Below are positions 17,381 to 24,007 of a DNA stretch of 35,508 nt, in pieces. The notes under the pieces are model-generated. The model worked only from the letters and a program-made list of their open reading frames with translations, made no database searches and was not told the DNA's origin. The DNA is from Acinetobacter sichuanensis (GTDB taxonomy: Bacteria; Pseudomonadota; Gammaproteobacteria; Pseudomonadales; Moraxellaceae). The stretch covers positions 1 to 35,508 of the forward strand of contig NZ_PYIX02000041.1 of the NCBI RefSeq assembly GCF_003024515.2, in the 5' to 3' direction. The translations under genes and the position numbers were made by a program. Numbering within the stretch: the stretch's first letter is position 1; the number at the start of each line of letters is the position of its first letter.

Positions 17381-19057
17381 ATGACCGAATCTTTTGCAGC
17401 CCTCTTTGAAGAAAGCGAATTAAACCTCAACGTTGAAAAGGGTGCAGTCATCCAAGGTATCGTTGTTAGTATCGATTCTGACTGGGTAACTGTTGATACT
17501 GGCCTTAAATCTGAAGGTGTTGTATCTCGCTCTGAATTCTTAAACGAACAACGTGAACTTGAAGTTCAAGTTGGCGATACAGTAGACGTTGTTGTTGAAG
17601 CGCTTGACAACGGTATGGGTCAAACAGTTTTATCACGTGAAAAAGCAAAACGTGCTGAAACTTGGACTAAACTTGAAAAAATCTTTGAAGACGGCGAAAT
17701 CGTTACTGGTGTTATTTCTGGTAAGGTTAAAGGCGGTTTCACTGTTGACATCGGTCCAGTTCGTGCGTTCTTACCTGGTTCACTTGTAGACACGCGTCCT
17801 ATCCGTGATACAACTCACCTTGAAGGTAAAGAGTTAGAATTCAAAGTAATCAAACTTGATGCTAAACGTAACAACGTTGTTGTATCTCGTCGTGCAGTAA
17901 TGGAAGCTGAATCTTCAGCTGACCGTGAAGCGCTTCTTTCTCAATTGGAAGAAGGTCAAACAGTTACTGGTACAATCAAAAACCTTACTGACTACGGCGC
18001 ATTCGTTGACCTTGGTGGTATTGATGGTCTTCTACATATCACAGATATGGCTTGGAAACGTATCAAACACCCTTCAGAAGTTGTTGAAGTGGGTCAAGAA
18101 GTTACTGTTAAAGTACTTAAATTTGACAAAGAACGTAACCGTGTTTCTCTAGGTCTTAAACAACTTGGCGAAGATCCATGGTTAGCGATCATGAACCGTT
18201 ATCCTAAAGGTTCTATCGTTAAAGCGCGTGTAACAAACTTAACTGACTACGGTTGTTTCGCTGAAATCGCTGAAGGCGTTGAAGGTTTAGTACACGTTTC
18301 AGAAATGGATCACACTAACAAAAACATCCACCCATCTAAAGTTGTTCAGATTGGTGACGAAGTTGATGTTATGGTTCTTGAAGTTGATGAAGAACGTCGT
18401 CGTATTTCTCTTGGTATCAAACAAACTCGTGCTAACCCATGGGAAGAGTTTGCTAAAGCTCATGAGAAAGGCGAAAAAGTTTCTGGTACAATCAAATCAA
18501 TCACTGATTTCGGTATCTTCATCGGTTTAGCTGGTGGTATCGACGGTCTTGTTCACTTATCTGATATTTCTTGGAACGAACAAGGCGAAGAAGCTATCCG
18601 TCGTTACAAGAAAGGTGACACAGTTGAAGCAGTTATCTTATCTGTAGATGCTGAAGGTAACCGTATCAGCCTTGGCGTTAAGCAATTGAATAGCGATCCA
18701 TTCAATGACTTCTTAGCTGCTAACGAACGTGGTGCTTTGGTTAAAGGTACTGTAACTGCTGTTGACGCTAAAGGCGCAACTGTTAAGTTAGCTGACGAAG
18801 TTGAAGCTTCTTTGAAAGCATCTGAAATCAACCGCGATCGCGTTGAAGATGCAACTAAATTCTTAGAAGTTGGTCAAGAAGTTGAAGCGAAAATCATCAA
18901 CGTTGACCGTAAATCTCGCTCTATCAACTTGTCTATCAAAGCGAAAGACGAAGCTGAAGAGAAAGAAGCTGTAGCAAGCTTAAAAACTGCTACAACTGCT
19001 CAAGACAACGGTCCTAAAACGATCGGTGATTTGATCAAAGCTCAAATGAATCACTAA
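17381..19057 (+). CDS. rpsA: 30S ribosomal protein S1
   Basis: S1 binds the leaders of structured mRNAs and helps load them on the 30S subunit. The 558-residue protein has the expected six S1 repeats. Their signature glycine-aspartate-phenylalanine cores can be read as TDYGAFVDLGG, TDYGCFAEIAEG and TDFGIFIGLAGG in repeats 3-5. The early repeats are more divergent, as in the family, where they bind the ribosome. Codon use is visibly biased compared with its neighbours (AAC, GAC, TTC and CGT are preferred), as expected for a very highly expressed gene. It starts at ATG 17381 with TAGG upstream. Two stem-loops follow the stop. Confidence 0.98.
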   Translation: MTESFAALFEESELNLNVEKGAVIQGIVVSIDSDWVTVDTGLKSEGVVSRSEFLNEQRELEVQVGDTVDVVVEALDNGMGQTVLSREKAKRAETWTKLEKIFEDGEIVTGVISGKVKGGFTVDIGPVRAFLPGSLVDTRPIRDTTHLEGKELEFKVIKLDAKRNNVVVSRRAVMEAESSADREALLSQLEEGQTVTGTIKNLTDYGAFVDLGGIDGLLHITDMAWKRIKHPSEVVEVGQEVTVKVLKFDKERNRVSLGLKQLGEDPWLAIMNRYPKGSIVKARVTNLTDYGCFAEIAEGVEGLVHVSEMDHTNKNIHPSKVVQIGDEVDVMVLEVDEERRRISLGIKQTRANPWEEFAKAHEKGEKVSGTIKSITDFGIFIGLAGGIDGLVHLSDISWNEQGEEAIRRYKKGDTVEAVILSVDAEGNRISLGVKQLNSDPFNDFLAANERGALVKGTVTAVDAKGATVKLADEVEASLKASEINRDRVEDATKFLEVGQEVEAKIINVDRKSRSINLSIKAKDEAEEKEAVASLKTATTAQDNGPKTIGDLIKAQMNH

Positions 19058-19068
19058 GAGGTGTTGTT

Positions 19069-19105
19069 AAAAAGTATTATTAAATGTAATTAATTAATAC
19101 TTTTT
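19069..19105 (+). terminator. AT-rich stem-loop after rpsA
   Basis: AAAAAGTATTA (19069-19079) and TAATACTTTTT (19095-19105) are perfect 11-bp reverse complements, starting 12 bases after the rpsA stop. The stem is AT-rich, so this may be a 3'-end protecting hairpin rather than the main terminator. Confidence 0.5.
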
Positions 19106-19115
19106 ATACAAATAC

Positions 19116-19157
19116 TGTAAAAGGTAGCGTAGTATACGATCACTGCGCTACCTTTTT
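19116..19157 (+). terminator. Main rho-independent terminator of rpsA
   Basis: AAAGGTAGCG (19120-19129) and CGCTACCTTT (19146-19155) pair perfectly, and TAGT/ACTG extends the stem inward with one wobble. The run of T at 19153-19157 completes the terminator. Confidence 0.85.
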
Positions 19158-19219
19158 GTATTTAAAAAGGATATTATTTAAAGCAAGCTAAATAGCATTC
19201 AAATTAATTGAGGTCGTAG

Positions 19220-19525
19220 ATGACAACTGAAGCATTAAACAAATCTGACTTAATAGAAAGAATTGCACTTAAAAACCCACACTTGGCTGAGCCATTGGTT
19301 GAAGAAGCTGTTAAGATTATGATTGATCAAATGATTGCATCGCTTTCGTCTGATGATCGTATTGAAATTCGCGGATTTGGTAGTTTTGCTCTACATCACC
19401 GTGAGCCACGTGTAGGTCGTAATCCTAAGACAGGCAAATCAGTAGAAGTTGCAGCTAAAGCCGTACCACACTTTAAACCTGGTAAAGCATTACGCGACGC
19501 AGTAAACGAATCTGCAAATAAATAA
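19220..19525 (+). CDS. ihfB: Integration host factor subunit beta
   Basis: IHF-beta pairs with IHF-alpha to bend DNA sharply at specific sites, affecting recombination, replication and transcription. The 101-residue HU-fold protein has the helical N-terminus DLIERIALKNPHLAEPLVEEAV, the strand region IEIRGFGSFALHHR and the arm GRNPKTGKSVEVAAK, whose proline intercalates DNA. It ends with HFKPGKALRDAVN. GAGGT lies before ATG 19220. Its place after rpsA and before a LapA-domain gene is the standard gammaproteobacterial order and distinguishes it from hupB. Confidence 0.96.
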   Translation: MTTEALNKSDLIERIALKNPHLAEPLVEEAVKIMIDQMIASLSSDDRIEIRGFGSFALHHREPRVGRNPKTGKSVEVAAKAVPHFKPGKALRDAVNESANK

Positions 19526-19546
19526 AAATTCGAAAATGGGGTGATT

Positions 19547-19903
19547 ATGCGCTATTTCTTAGTAGCATTACTGTTAGTAATATTTGGCTATGCGTTAGCA
19601 TTGGTTTTACAAAATCCAGCTGAACTGCCTGTGGACTTATTGTTTACCCAAGTTCCTGCAATGCGTTTAGGCTTATTGTTATTACTAACCTTAGTACTCG
19701 GTGTTGTACTTGGACTATTGGTTGGTGTGCAGATTTTCCGTGTATTTCAAAATGCTTGGGAAATTAAGAGATTGCGCAAAGACATTGACCATTTACGTAA
19801 AGAGCAAATTCAAAGTGCTCAATTGGCAGCCGCTGAGGCAGCAGCAAGTGTACGCCATGAAAAAACAGTGATGGATGTATACGCACAAGATAAAAAACTT
19901 TAA
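19547..19903 (+). CDS. LapA-domain (DUF1049) inner-membrane protein
   Basis: This 118-residue protein has two membrane helices (about residues 2-20 and 38-62) separated by a short NPAELPVDLLF segment typical of the LapA domain. A cytoplasmic coiled-coil helix follows, rich in arginine, lysine and alanine (IKRLRKDIDHLRKEQ onward). In Escherichia coli, LapA with LapB controls LpxC turnover and lipopolysaccharide assembly, but no lapB gene is next to this one. I prefer ATG 19547 over GTG 19541 because GGGG at 19538-19541 then serves as ribosome binding site. It is probably co-transcribed with ihfB. Confidence 0.82.
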   Translation: MRYFLVALLLVIFGYALALVLQNPAELPVDLLFTQVPAMRLGLLLLLTLVLGVVLGLLVGVQIFRVFQNAWEIKRLRKDIDHLRKEQIQSAQLAAAEAAASVRHEKTVMDVYAQDKKL

Positions 19904-19919
19904 ATCATTATAATGCTAT

Positions 19920-19966
19920 AGATCCTCAATCATTTAAAATAATGAAAGATTGAGGATCTCATTATT
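19920..19966 (+). terminator. Terminator after the ihfB-lapA pair
   Basis: AGATCCTCAATC (19920-19931) and GATTGAGGATCT (19948-19959) form a perfect 12-bp stem with a 16-base AT-rich loop, followed by an imperfect T-rich tail, ending just ahead of the pyrF promoter region. Confidence 0.65.
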
Positions 19967-20010
19967 TTAACTAATCATACATTATATCTGCATTAAAGAA
20001 GATTAAGGCT

Positions 20011-20038
20011 TTGTGCAGCTCTTGATTATCCTTATAAT
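20011..20038 (+). promoter_or_regulatory. Candidate pyrF promoter
   Basis: TTGTGC (20011-20016) and a perfect TATAAT (20033-20038) are separated by 16 bases. The predicted transcript would start near 20045, about 24 bases before the pyrF start codon. Confidence 0.55.
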
Positions 20039-20068
20039 AAGCCATCTTGTTGTGATGGAAAGAACCCC

Positions 20069-20749
20069 TTGAGTATTATTGTTGCCTTAGATGCTAAAAG
20101 CCAATATGACGCACTAAAAATTGCTGATCAATTGGATCCATCACTTTGTCGGGTAAAGGTGGGTAAAGAGCTATTTACTCATGAAGGATCAAGTATAGTC
20201 AAAGCTTTGCATGATCGTAAATTTGAAGTATTTTTAGATTTAAAATTTCATGATATTCCAAATACTACAGCACAAGCTGTATGTGCTGCTGGCGACATGG
20301 GCGTATGGATGGTGAATGTTCATGCTTCTGGTGGTCGTAAAATGATGGAAACTTGTGTAGAGCGTTTAAAGGCTGGTAATTATAATACACAGTTGATCGC
20401 GGTTACTGTTTTAACTTCTATGGGGCGTGAAGACTTACGTGATATTGGCTTAGATATTGAGCCTTTTGAACAAGTTCAACGTTTAGCTCAACTGACTAAA
20501 GACAGTGGTTTGGATGGTGTAGTGTGTTCTGCACAAGAAGCAAAAATGTTGCGTGAAACATTAGGAAAAGATTTTTCTTTAGTGACACCCGGCATTCGAC
20601 CAGCAGGTTCTAATGCAGATGATCAAAAGCGTATTGTAACGCCTAAACAAGCGATGCTTGATGGCTCTACGCATTTAGTGATTGGTCGCCCAATTACTCA
20701 ATCAGAAAATCCAAGCCAAACTTTAAAAGATATTTTGGCAACATTGTAA
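20069..20749 (+). CDS. pyrF: Orotidine 5'-phosphate decarboxylase
   Basis: PyrF converts OMP to UMP, the last step of de novo pyrimidine synthesis. The 226-residue TIM-barrel protein begins IIVALDAKSQYDAL, carries the catalytic charged set in FLDLKFHDIPNT (about residues 57-68) and closes with the phosphate-gripping TPGIRPAGSNADDQKR near 175 and HLVIGRPIT near 210. The start is TTG 20069, with GGAAAGA at 20057-20063 as ribosome binding site; no ATG lies close upstream in frame. It is a single-gene unit converging with the TerD-HNH gene. Confidence 0.96.
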   Translation: MSIIVALDAKSQYDALKIADQLDPSLCRVKVGKELFTHEGSSIVKALHDRKFEVFLDLKFHDIPNTTAQAVCAAGDMGVWMVNVHASGGRKMMETCVERLKAGNYNTQLIAVTVLTSMGREDLRDIGLDIEPFEQVQRLAQLTKDSGLDGVVCSAQEAKMLRETLGKDFSLVTPGIRPAGSNADDQKRIVTPKQAMLDGSTHLVIGRPITQSENPSQTLKDILATL

Positions 20750-20760
20750 TGTACTAAATA

Positions 20761-20795
20761 TTTAAATCACGATTCAATGTGGATCGTGATTTAAA
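20761..20795. terminator. Stem-loop between convergent pyrF and the TerD-HNH gene
   Basis: TTTAAATCACGAT (20761-20773) and ATCGTGATTTAAA (20783-20795) are perfect 13-bp reverse complements with a 9-base loop. It lies 12 bases past pyrF and just past the stop of the minus-strand gene, so it may serve both, although neither side has a long uninterrupted U-tract. Confidence 0.6.
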
Positions 20796-20806
20796 ATCTA
20801 TAAAAA

Positions 20807-22573
20807 TTAAATTTGATTACTTTTTTCTAAATTACATTTTCGACATAAAATCTGTAAATTATTTTCTGAGTTAGAACCACCTTTAGAAAATGGAATAATA
20901 TGATCAAATTCTAAATAAGCACTTGAACTACATTGTACGCATTTGCCTTGGCATTTTTGCCATACTGCATTTTTAATATTTTGTGGAATATGTCGGGTGT
21001 TACCTGAACTTTGTGAAAAGTCTAACTGTCGATGAAATCTTTTAATTGCGTATTCAATATAAGCTTCAACAATATTTGAATCTTTGCCAATATGATATTT
21101 ACCTGAACCTTTTTTGGTTTTTGCTATAATTTCAATATATTCAGAAAGAATTTCAACAGCAATAATATTTGAAATAAGAAGCTCAAAAGCTGTACTTGCT
21201 TTAAATATAATCCGCTCACTCGTAATAAATAAGTCACCAACAACATATTCTTTTTTGGTTACTTGAATACCTACTTTCTTTTGATGTAGATAAACAAACT
21301 CAGAATTTTTGACAATAATTTCGGTGGTTTGAATTGTATTTACTTGACCTTGTTTAATTTGTGTAATCTGTTTCGCTATGGAAATTGTATTATTAATTTG
21401 CTTGAGAAGTGTTGGTTCAGGATGTAGAAATTGGCATAATTTTTTAATCAATAATTCATTTTCATGTGAAATAGTGCCATCAAAAATAAGAGAAGCAAGT
21501 GTAAAATTAAAGAAATCTTCGATAGCATTTTTGGCGCGTTGTACTAACTCTTTACTATTTAATTGGTGCAGTGTGGCAAATTGTGTCAATTTTTCTATTT
21601 CTTGATTGCTCAGTATGCCATCCGCTAAAGCAGTTTTGAGCATATTAACAAACTTAACTTCATTGGCTTGGCGTAGCATGATTAAGGCTTGTTCTAAAGT
21701 ATTTTGTGGTACCTGTAGAAACTGTGCCCATTCTATGATTTGTTGTTTTGATTTATGTTGCGAGACTTGTAATAAAAAGCTTTTAATTTCTTGTTCAGAA
21801 TAGTTCAAAGCATCAGCTAAAGTAATATTTTTATCTGTACAAAATTCAATAAGTTGTTGTTGGTTTTGTGGGCTGATATCGTGCGTTGCAAAAATTGGTA
21901 GGAGTTGTTTTTGAAACTCTTTTATATGTTTTCTTTTTTCTAAGGCTTTGAGTGGAGCGCTAAAAATGTCTTTTAAAATATGACTTGTAGTTGCTTGCTC
22001 GGATGAAGTATTTGGTAGTTCTACATGTGCTGGGGGAGTCGGGTCAATATGAGTCGGTTGTTCATCTGCAATTTCAACACCAAAATGCTCAGCTAGAGGC
22101 TTAAGTCCACCATTAAAGCCTTGTGCGATCATTTTAAATTTCCAGAGTTCTTTATAACGGTAAAATTCTCCTAAAATAAGTGCAACTTCACGATGATTTT
22201 GTCCAATAATTTTAGCCTGTGCTAAAGTTTGTTGTTGATTTTTCACTTTTAAAAGGAGATGAGAGATATTTGAAAAATTTAATTGTTCATTTGCTAGTGT
22301 TGCACAAATTGCAATTCTATGGATTTGTGCATCAATTTTATGTAACTGTAGATGAAATGAAATAATGGATTTTTGTTCTAAATAGATGGAATGATTTTGA
22401 TTATTTAATTGCCCATAAAAAATCATATCATCATCGCCACGTACTTTGTTCGTTTGTGCAGCGAGGCTATAAGCGCTGAAATCTAAGGCTGTTGAGTCAA
22501 TGCCGAAAACTTGAATTTCTAATGTTAATGCAGTCGTAGGAACTATCGTGTTAGCACCTGCAATTAAATCCAC
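20807..22573 (-). CDS. Four-part TerD - TerB-like - PH/GRAM-like - HNH nuclease fusion protein
   Basis: This 588-residue protein joins domains normally found apart. Residues 1-168 are a TerD domain: GDDDMIFYGQLNN (46-58) matches the calcium-site segment of TerD, and ALILGEFYRYKELWKF plus AQGFNGGLKPLAEHFGV (131-166) the conserved end. A polar linker (about 170-195) leads to a helical region with two TerB-like repeats, ALADGILSNQEIEKL (315-329) and SLIFDGTISHENEL (361-374). Residues about 411-515 read as a beta-rich PH/GRAM-like domain (GDLFITSERIIFKA). Residues 530-588 form an HNH nuclease with zinc cysteines 545, 548, 577 and 580 and core FDHIIPFSKGGSN. The start is GTG 22573 with AAAGGAG 8 bases upstream. 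No other ter gene is nearby. A role in stress response or phage defence is inferred, not shown. Confidence 0.87.
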   Translation of the reverse strand: MDLIAGANTIVPTTALTLEIQVFGIDSTALDFSAYSLAAQTNKVRGDDDMIFYGQLNNQNHSIYLEQKSIISFHLQLHKIDAQIHRIAICATLANEQLNFSNISHLLLKVKNQQQTLAQAKIIGQNHREVALILGEFYRYKELWKFKMIAQGFNGGLKPLAEHFGVEIADEQPTHIDPTPPAHVELPNTSSEQATTSHILKDIFSAPLKALEKRKHIKEFQKQLLPIFATHDISPQNQQQLIEFCTDKNITLADALNYSEQEIKSFLLQVSQHKSKQQIIEWAQFLQVPQNTLEQALIMLRQANEVKFVNMLKTALADGILSNQEIEKLTQFATLHQLNSKELVQRAKNAIEDFFNFTLASLIFDGTISHENELLIKKLCQFLHPEPTLLKQINNTISIAKQITQIKQGQVNTIQTTEIIVKNSEFVYLHQKKVGIQVTKKEYVVGDLFITSERIIFKASTAFELLISNIIAVEILSEYIEIIAKTKKGSGKYHIGKDSNIVEAYIEYAIKRFHRQLDFSQSSGNTRHIPQNIKNAVWQKCQGKCVQCSSSAYLEFDHIIPFSKGGSNSENNLQILCRKCNLEKSNQI

Positions 22574-22683
22574 TTATTTTTCTCCTTTAAATGAAAGTAC
22601 TTATTTAGTTTTTGTTTTGTGATTACACGCTACAAATAAGCAAATAATTTATAAAAAACTCATCAAAATCATAATGACATAAA

Positions 22684-22716
22684 TATAATACGATTACTAT
22701 CGAGATTATTTGTCAA
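22684..22716. promoter_or_regulatory. Overlapping divergent promoter candidates
   Basis: The plus strand has a perfect TATAAT at 22684-22689 for the gene at 22734, but no clear -35. The minus strand has a perfect TTGACA at 22711-22716, with TATTAT at 22685-22690 20 bases further, a longer gap than ideal, for the TerD-HNH gene. The two would overlap. Confidence 0.35.
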
Positions 22717-22733
22717 AATAAAAAGGAAAAATA

Positions 22734-23060
22734 ATGACTAAAAATAAATCTATTTTTATTGTTTTGCTGTTAATGTTAGTGCTTATACCTGTGTGCCAAG
22801 AATTGTATAAACAAAGAATTTATAATCAGGCGATGAAGGAGTTTTGTGTGCAGTCACATTTGCGTCAATCGATGAATGAGATCTTAATGATCATTGCTCA
22901 ACATGAGATGCTTAAGGTTTATAAACACACTGCGAATAAAATGATCATTTTTCCCAAAAAGCCTAGTTTAGATACTGCGCTTTGTCAGTTAGAGATTAAA
23001 GAAAATCGAGTGATCAATATTCGTTATTCTCTAGCTGAATATGAGCGCGAAGACTTATAA
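22734..23060 (+). CDS. Small membrane-anchored hypothetical protein
   Basis: I do not recognise this 108-residue protein. One hydrophobic helix at about residues 7-23 (IFIVLLLMLVLIPVC) after a short lysine-rich start suggests a signal anchor with the rest in the periplasm. The soluble part is mixed helix and strand, with cysteines at about 38 and 84 that could form a disulphide. A good AAAAGGAAAAAT ribosome binding site lies before ATG 22734. It is divergent from the TerD-HNH gene across 160 bp, and its stop codon interlocks with that of the convergent lysine exporter gene. Whether it works with the Ter protein cannot be told. Confidence 0.68.
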   Translation: MTKNKSIFIVLLLMLVLIPVCQELYKQRIYNQAMKEFCVQSHLRQSMNEILMIIAQHEMLKVYKHTANKMIIFPKKPSLDTALCQLEIKENRVINIRYSLAEYEREDL

Positions 23061-23963
23061 CGCTGCTAAAATACTCACAGCAATAGGCGCAAGTATAGAT
23101 AACACAAAGCCACTTACCATTGCATGAGGAATAAATTCATTGCCACATGCCTGTTTAACCATAGGTAACGTCACATCCATTGCTGTTGCTCCTGCGGTTG
23201 AGATTGCAGAGCGTGGATAGCGCCAGCCGATGATATACATCGCTAAAATAGCAAAAATTTCCCTAAATAAGTCATTCATTAGTGCAATGCTGCCAAGATG
23301 TGCATTTTTCAGCTCAGTAACGACAATACCTGTCATAGAGTAAAAGCCATATCCTTGAGAAAGCATGATTAAGTCTTTGAGATTAATGTTGTTGATGAGT
23401 AATGAGCATACAACTGCACCAATAATTGAACCAATAATACAGCCAATAGGTACTAACATAATCTTCCAATTGAGCCATGAGCGATCAAGAGGAGAATAGG
23501 CTAAATCTAAACCAATCAGTATCATAAAAATTAATAACAAATACCATGAACTAATGTGTAATTGATAATCAAATGCTGAAAATAACTCAGATAATCCATA
23601 GCCAAATGCGATCGCAATAAAAGCATAACTAATATTAATTAGAGAACCAATGAGTAGTTCACTAGATACACGACCTTGAGTCGGTTGAAAGCCAATTAAT
23701 TTAAATAAAATATAACAACAGATAAATGCACCAGCAGAAGTTGCTAAAGAAATGGTAATAGCATCACTGAGAATTTGTGCAGGTTGAGCAATAGTATGCA
23801 AGGTTTGAGCAAACTCAATGGCAATCGCAACCAGTAAGATATAAGTAAAATAAGGCAACACTTTGAAAGCTATTTTTTCGAGCCACTGAGGTAAGCGTCG
23901 CGCTAAAATAAAGCCTAAAAATAAGCAAAATAAAAGTTGAAAGATAAGCCAAAGAGATTGCAT
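23055..23963 (-). CDS. lysO: LysO-family L-lysine exporter
   Basis: This 302-residue integral membrane protein, with about eight to nine hydrophobic helices, matches LysO (YbjE), the exporter that protects cells from excess lysine and the toxic analogue thialysine. The strongest evidence is the C-terminal half: GYGFYSMTGIVVTE (about 205-218), LGSIALMNDLFREIFAIL (223-240) and the SAGATAMDVTLP-like segment read as STAGATAMDVTLPM (255-268). These are the conserved core of the family. ATG 23963 is the only good start, yet no ordinary ribosome binding site precedes it; a hairpin lies 4 bases upstream. It lies 44 bp behind the monooxygenase gene on the same strand. Confidence 0.88.
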   Translation of the reverse strand: MQSLWLIFQLLFCLFLGFILARRLPQWLEKIAFKVLPYFTYILLVAIAIEFAQTLHTIAQPAQILSDAITISLATSAGAFICCYILFKLIGFQPTQGRVSSELLIGSLINISYAFIAIAFGYGLSELFSAFDYQLHISSWYLLLIFMILIGLDLAYSPLDRSWLNWKIMLVPIGCIIGSIIGAVVCSLLINNINLKDLIMLSQGYGFYSMTGIVVTELKNAHLGSIALMNDLFREIFAILAMYIIGWRYPRSAISTAGATAMDVTLPMVKQACGNEFIPHAMVSGFVLSILAPIAVSILAAL

Positions 23964-23998
23964 AAAAATGGGTAAATAATCAGTATTTACCCATTATA
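23964..23998 (-). terminator. Hairpin at the monooxygenase end abutting the lysO start
   Basis: ATGGGTAAAT (23968-23977) and ATTTACCCAT (23985-23994) pair perfectly around 7 bases. Read on the minus strand it follows the monooxygenase stop and is trailed by TTTTTAT... that runs into the lysO ATG (23963). A minus-strand TATAAT (23993-23998) sits on its upstream edge and could drive lysO on its own. Confidence 0.55.
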
Positions 23999-24007
23999 GC
24001 CAAAGTT

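Noticed and set aside
17589..18530. Several plus-strand frames of 60-75 codons inside rpsA
   Set aside because: They are offset frames of the repetitive S1 domains, produced by the strong codon bias of rpsA.
20807..23060. A complete tellurite-resistance (ter) operon
   Set aside because: Only the single fusion gene carries Ter domains; terA, terC, terE, terZ and companion genes are absent in the window, so tellurite resistance should not be claimed.
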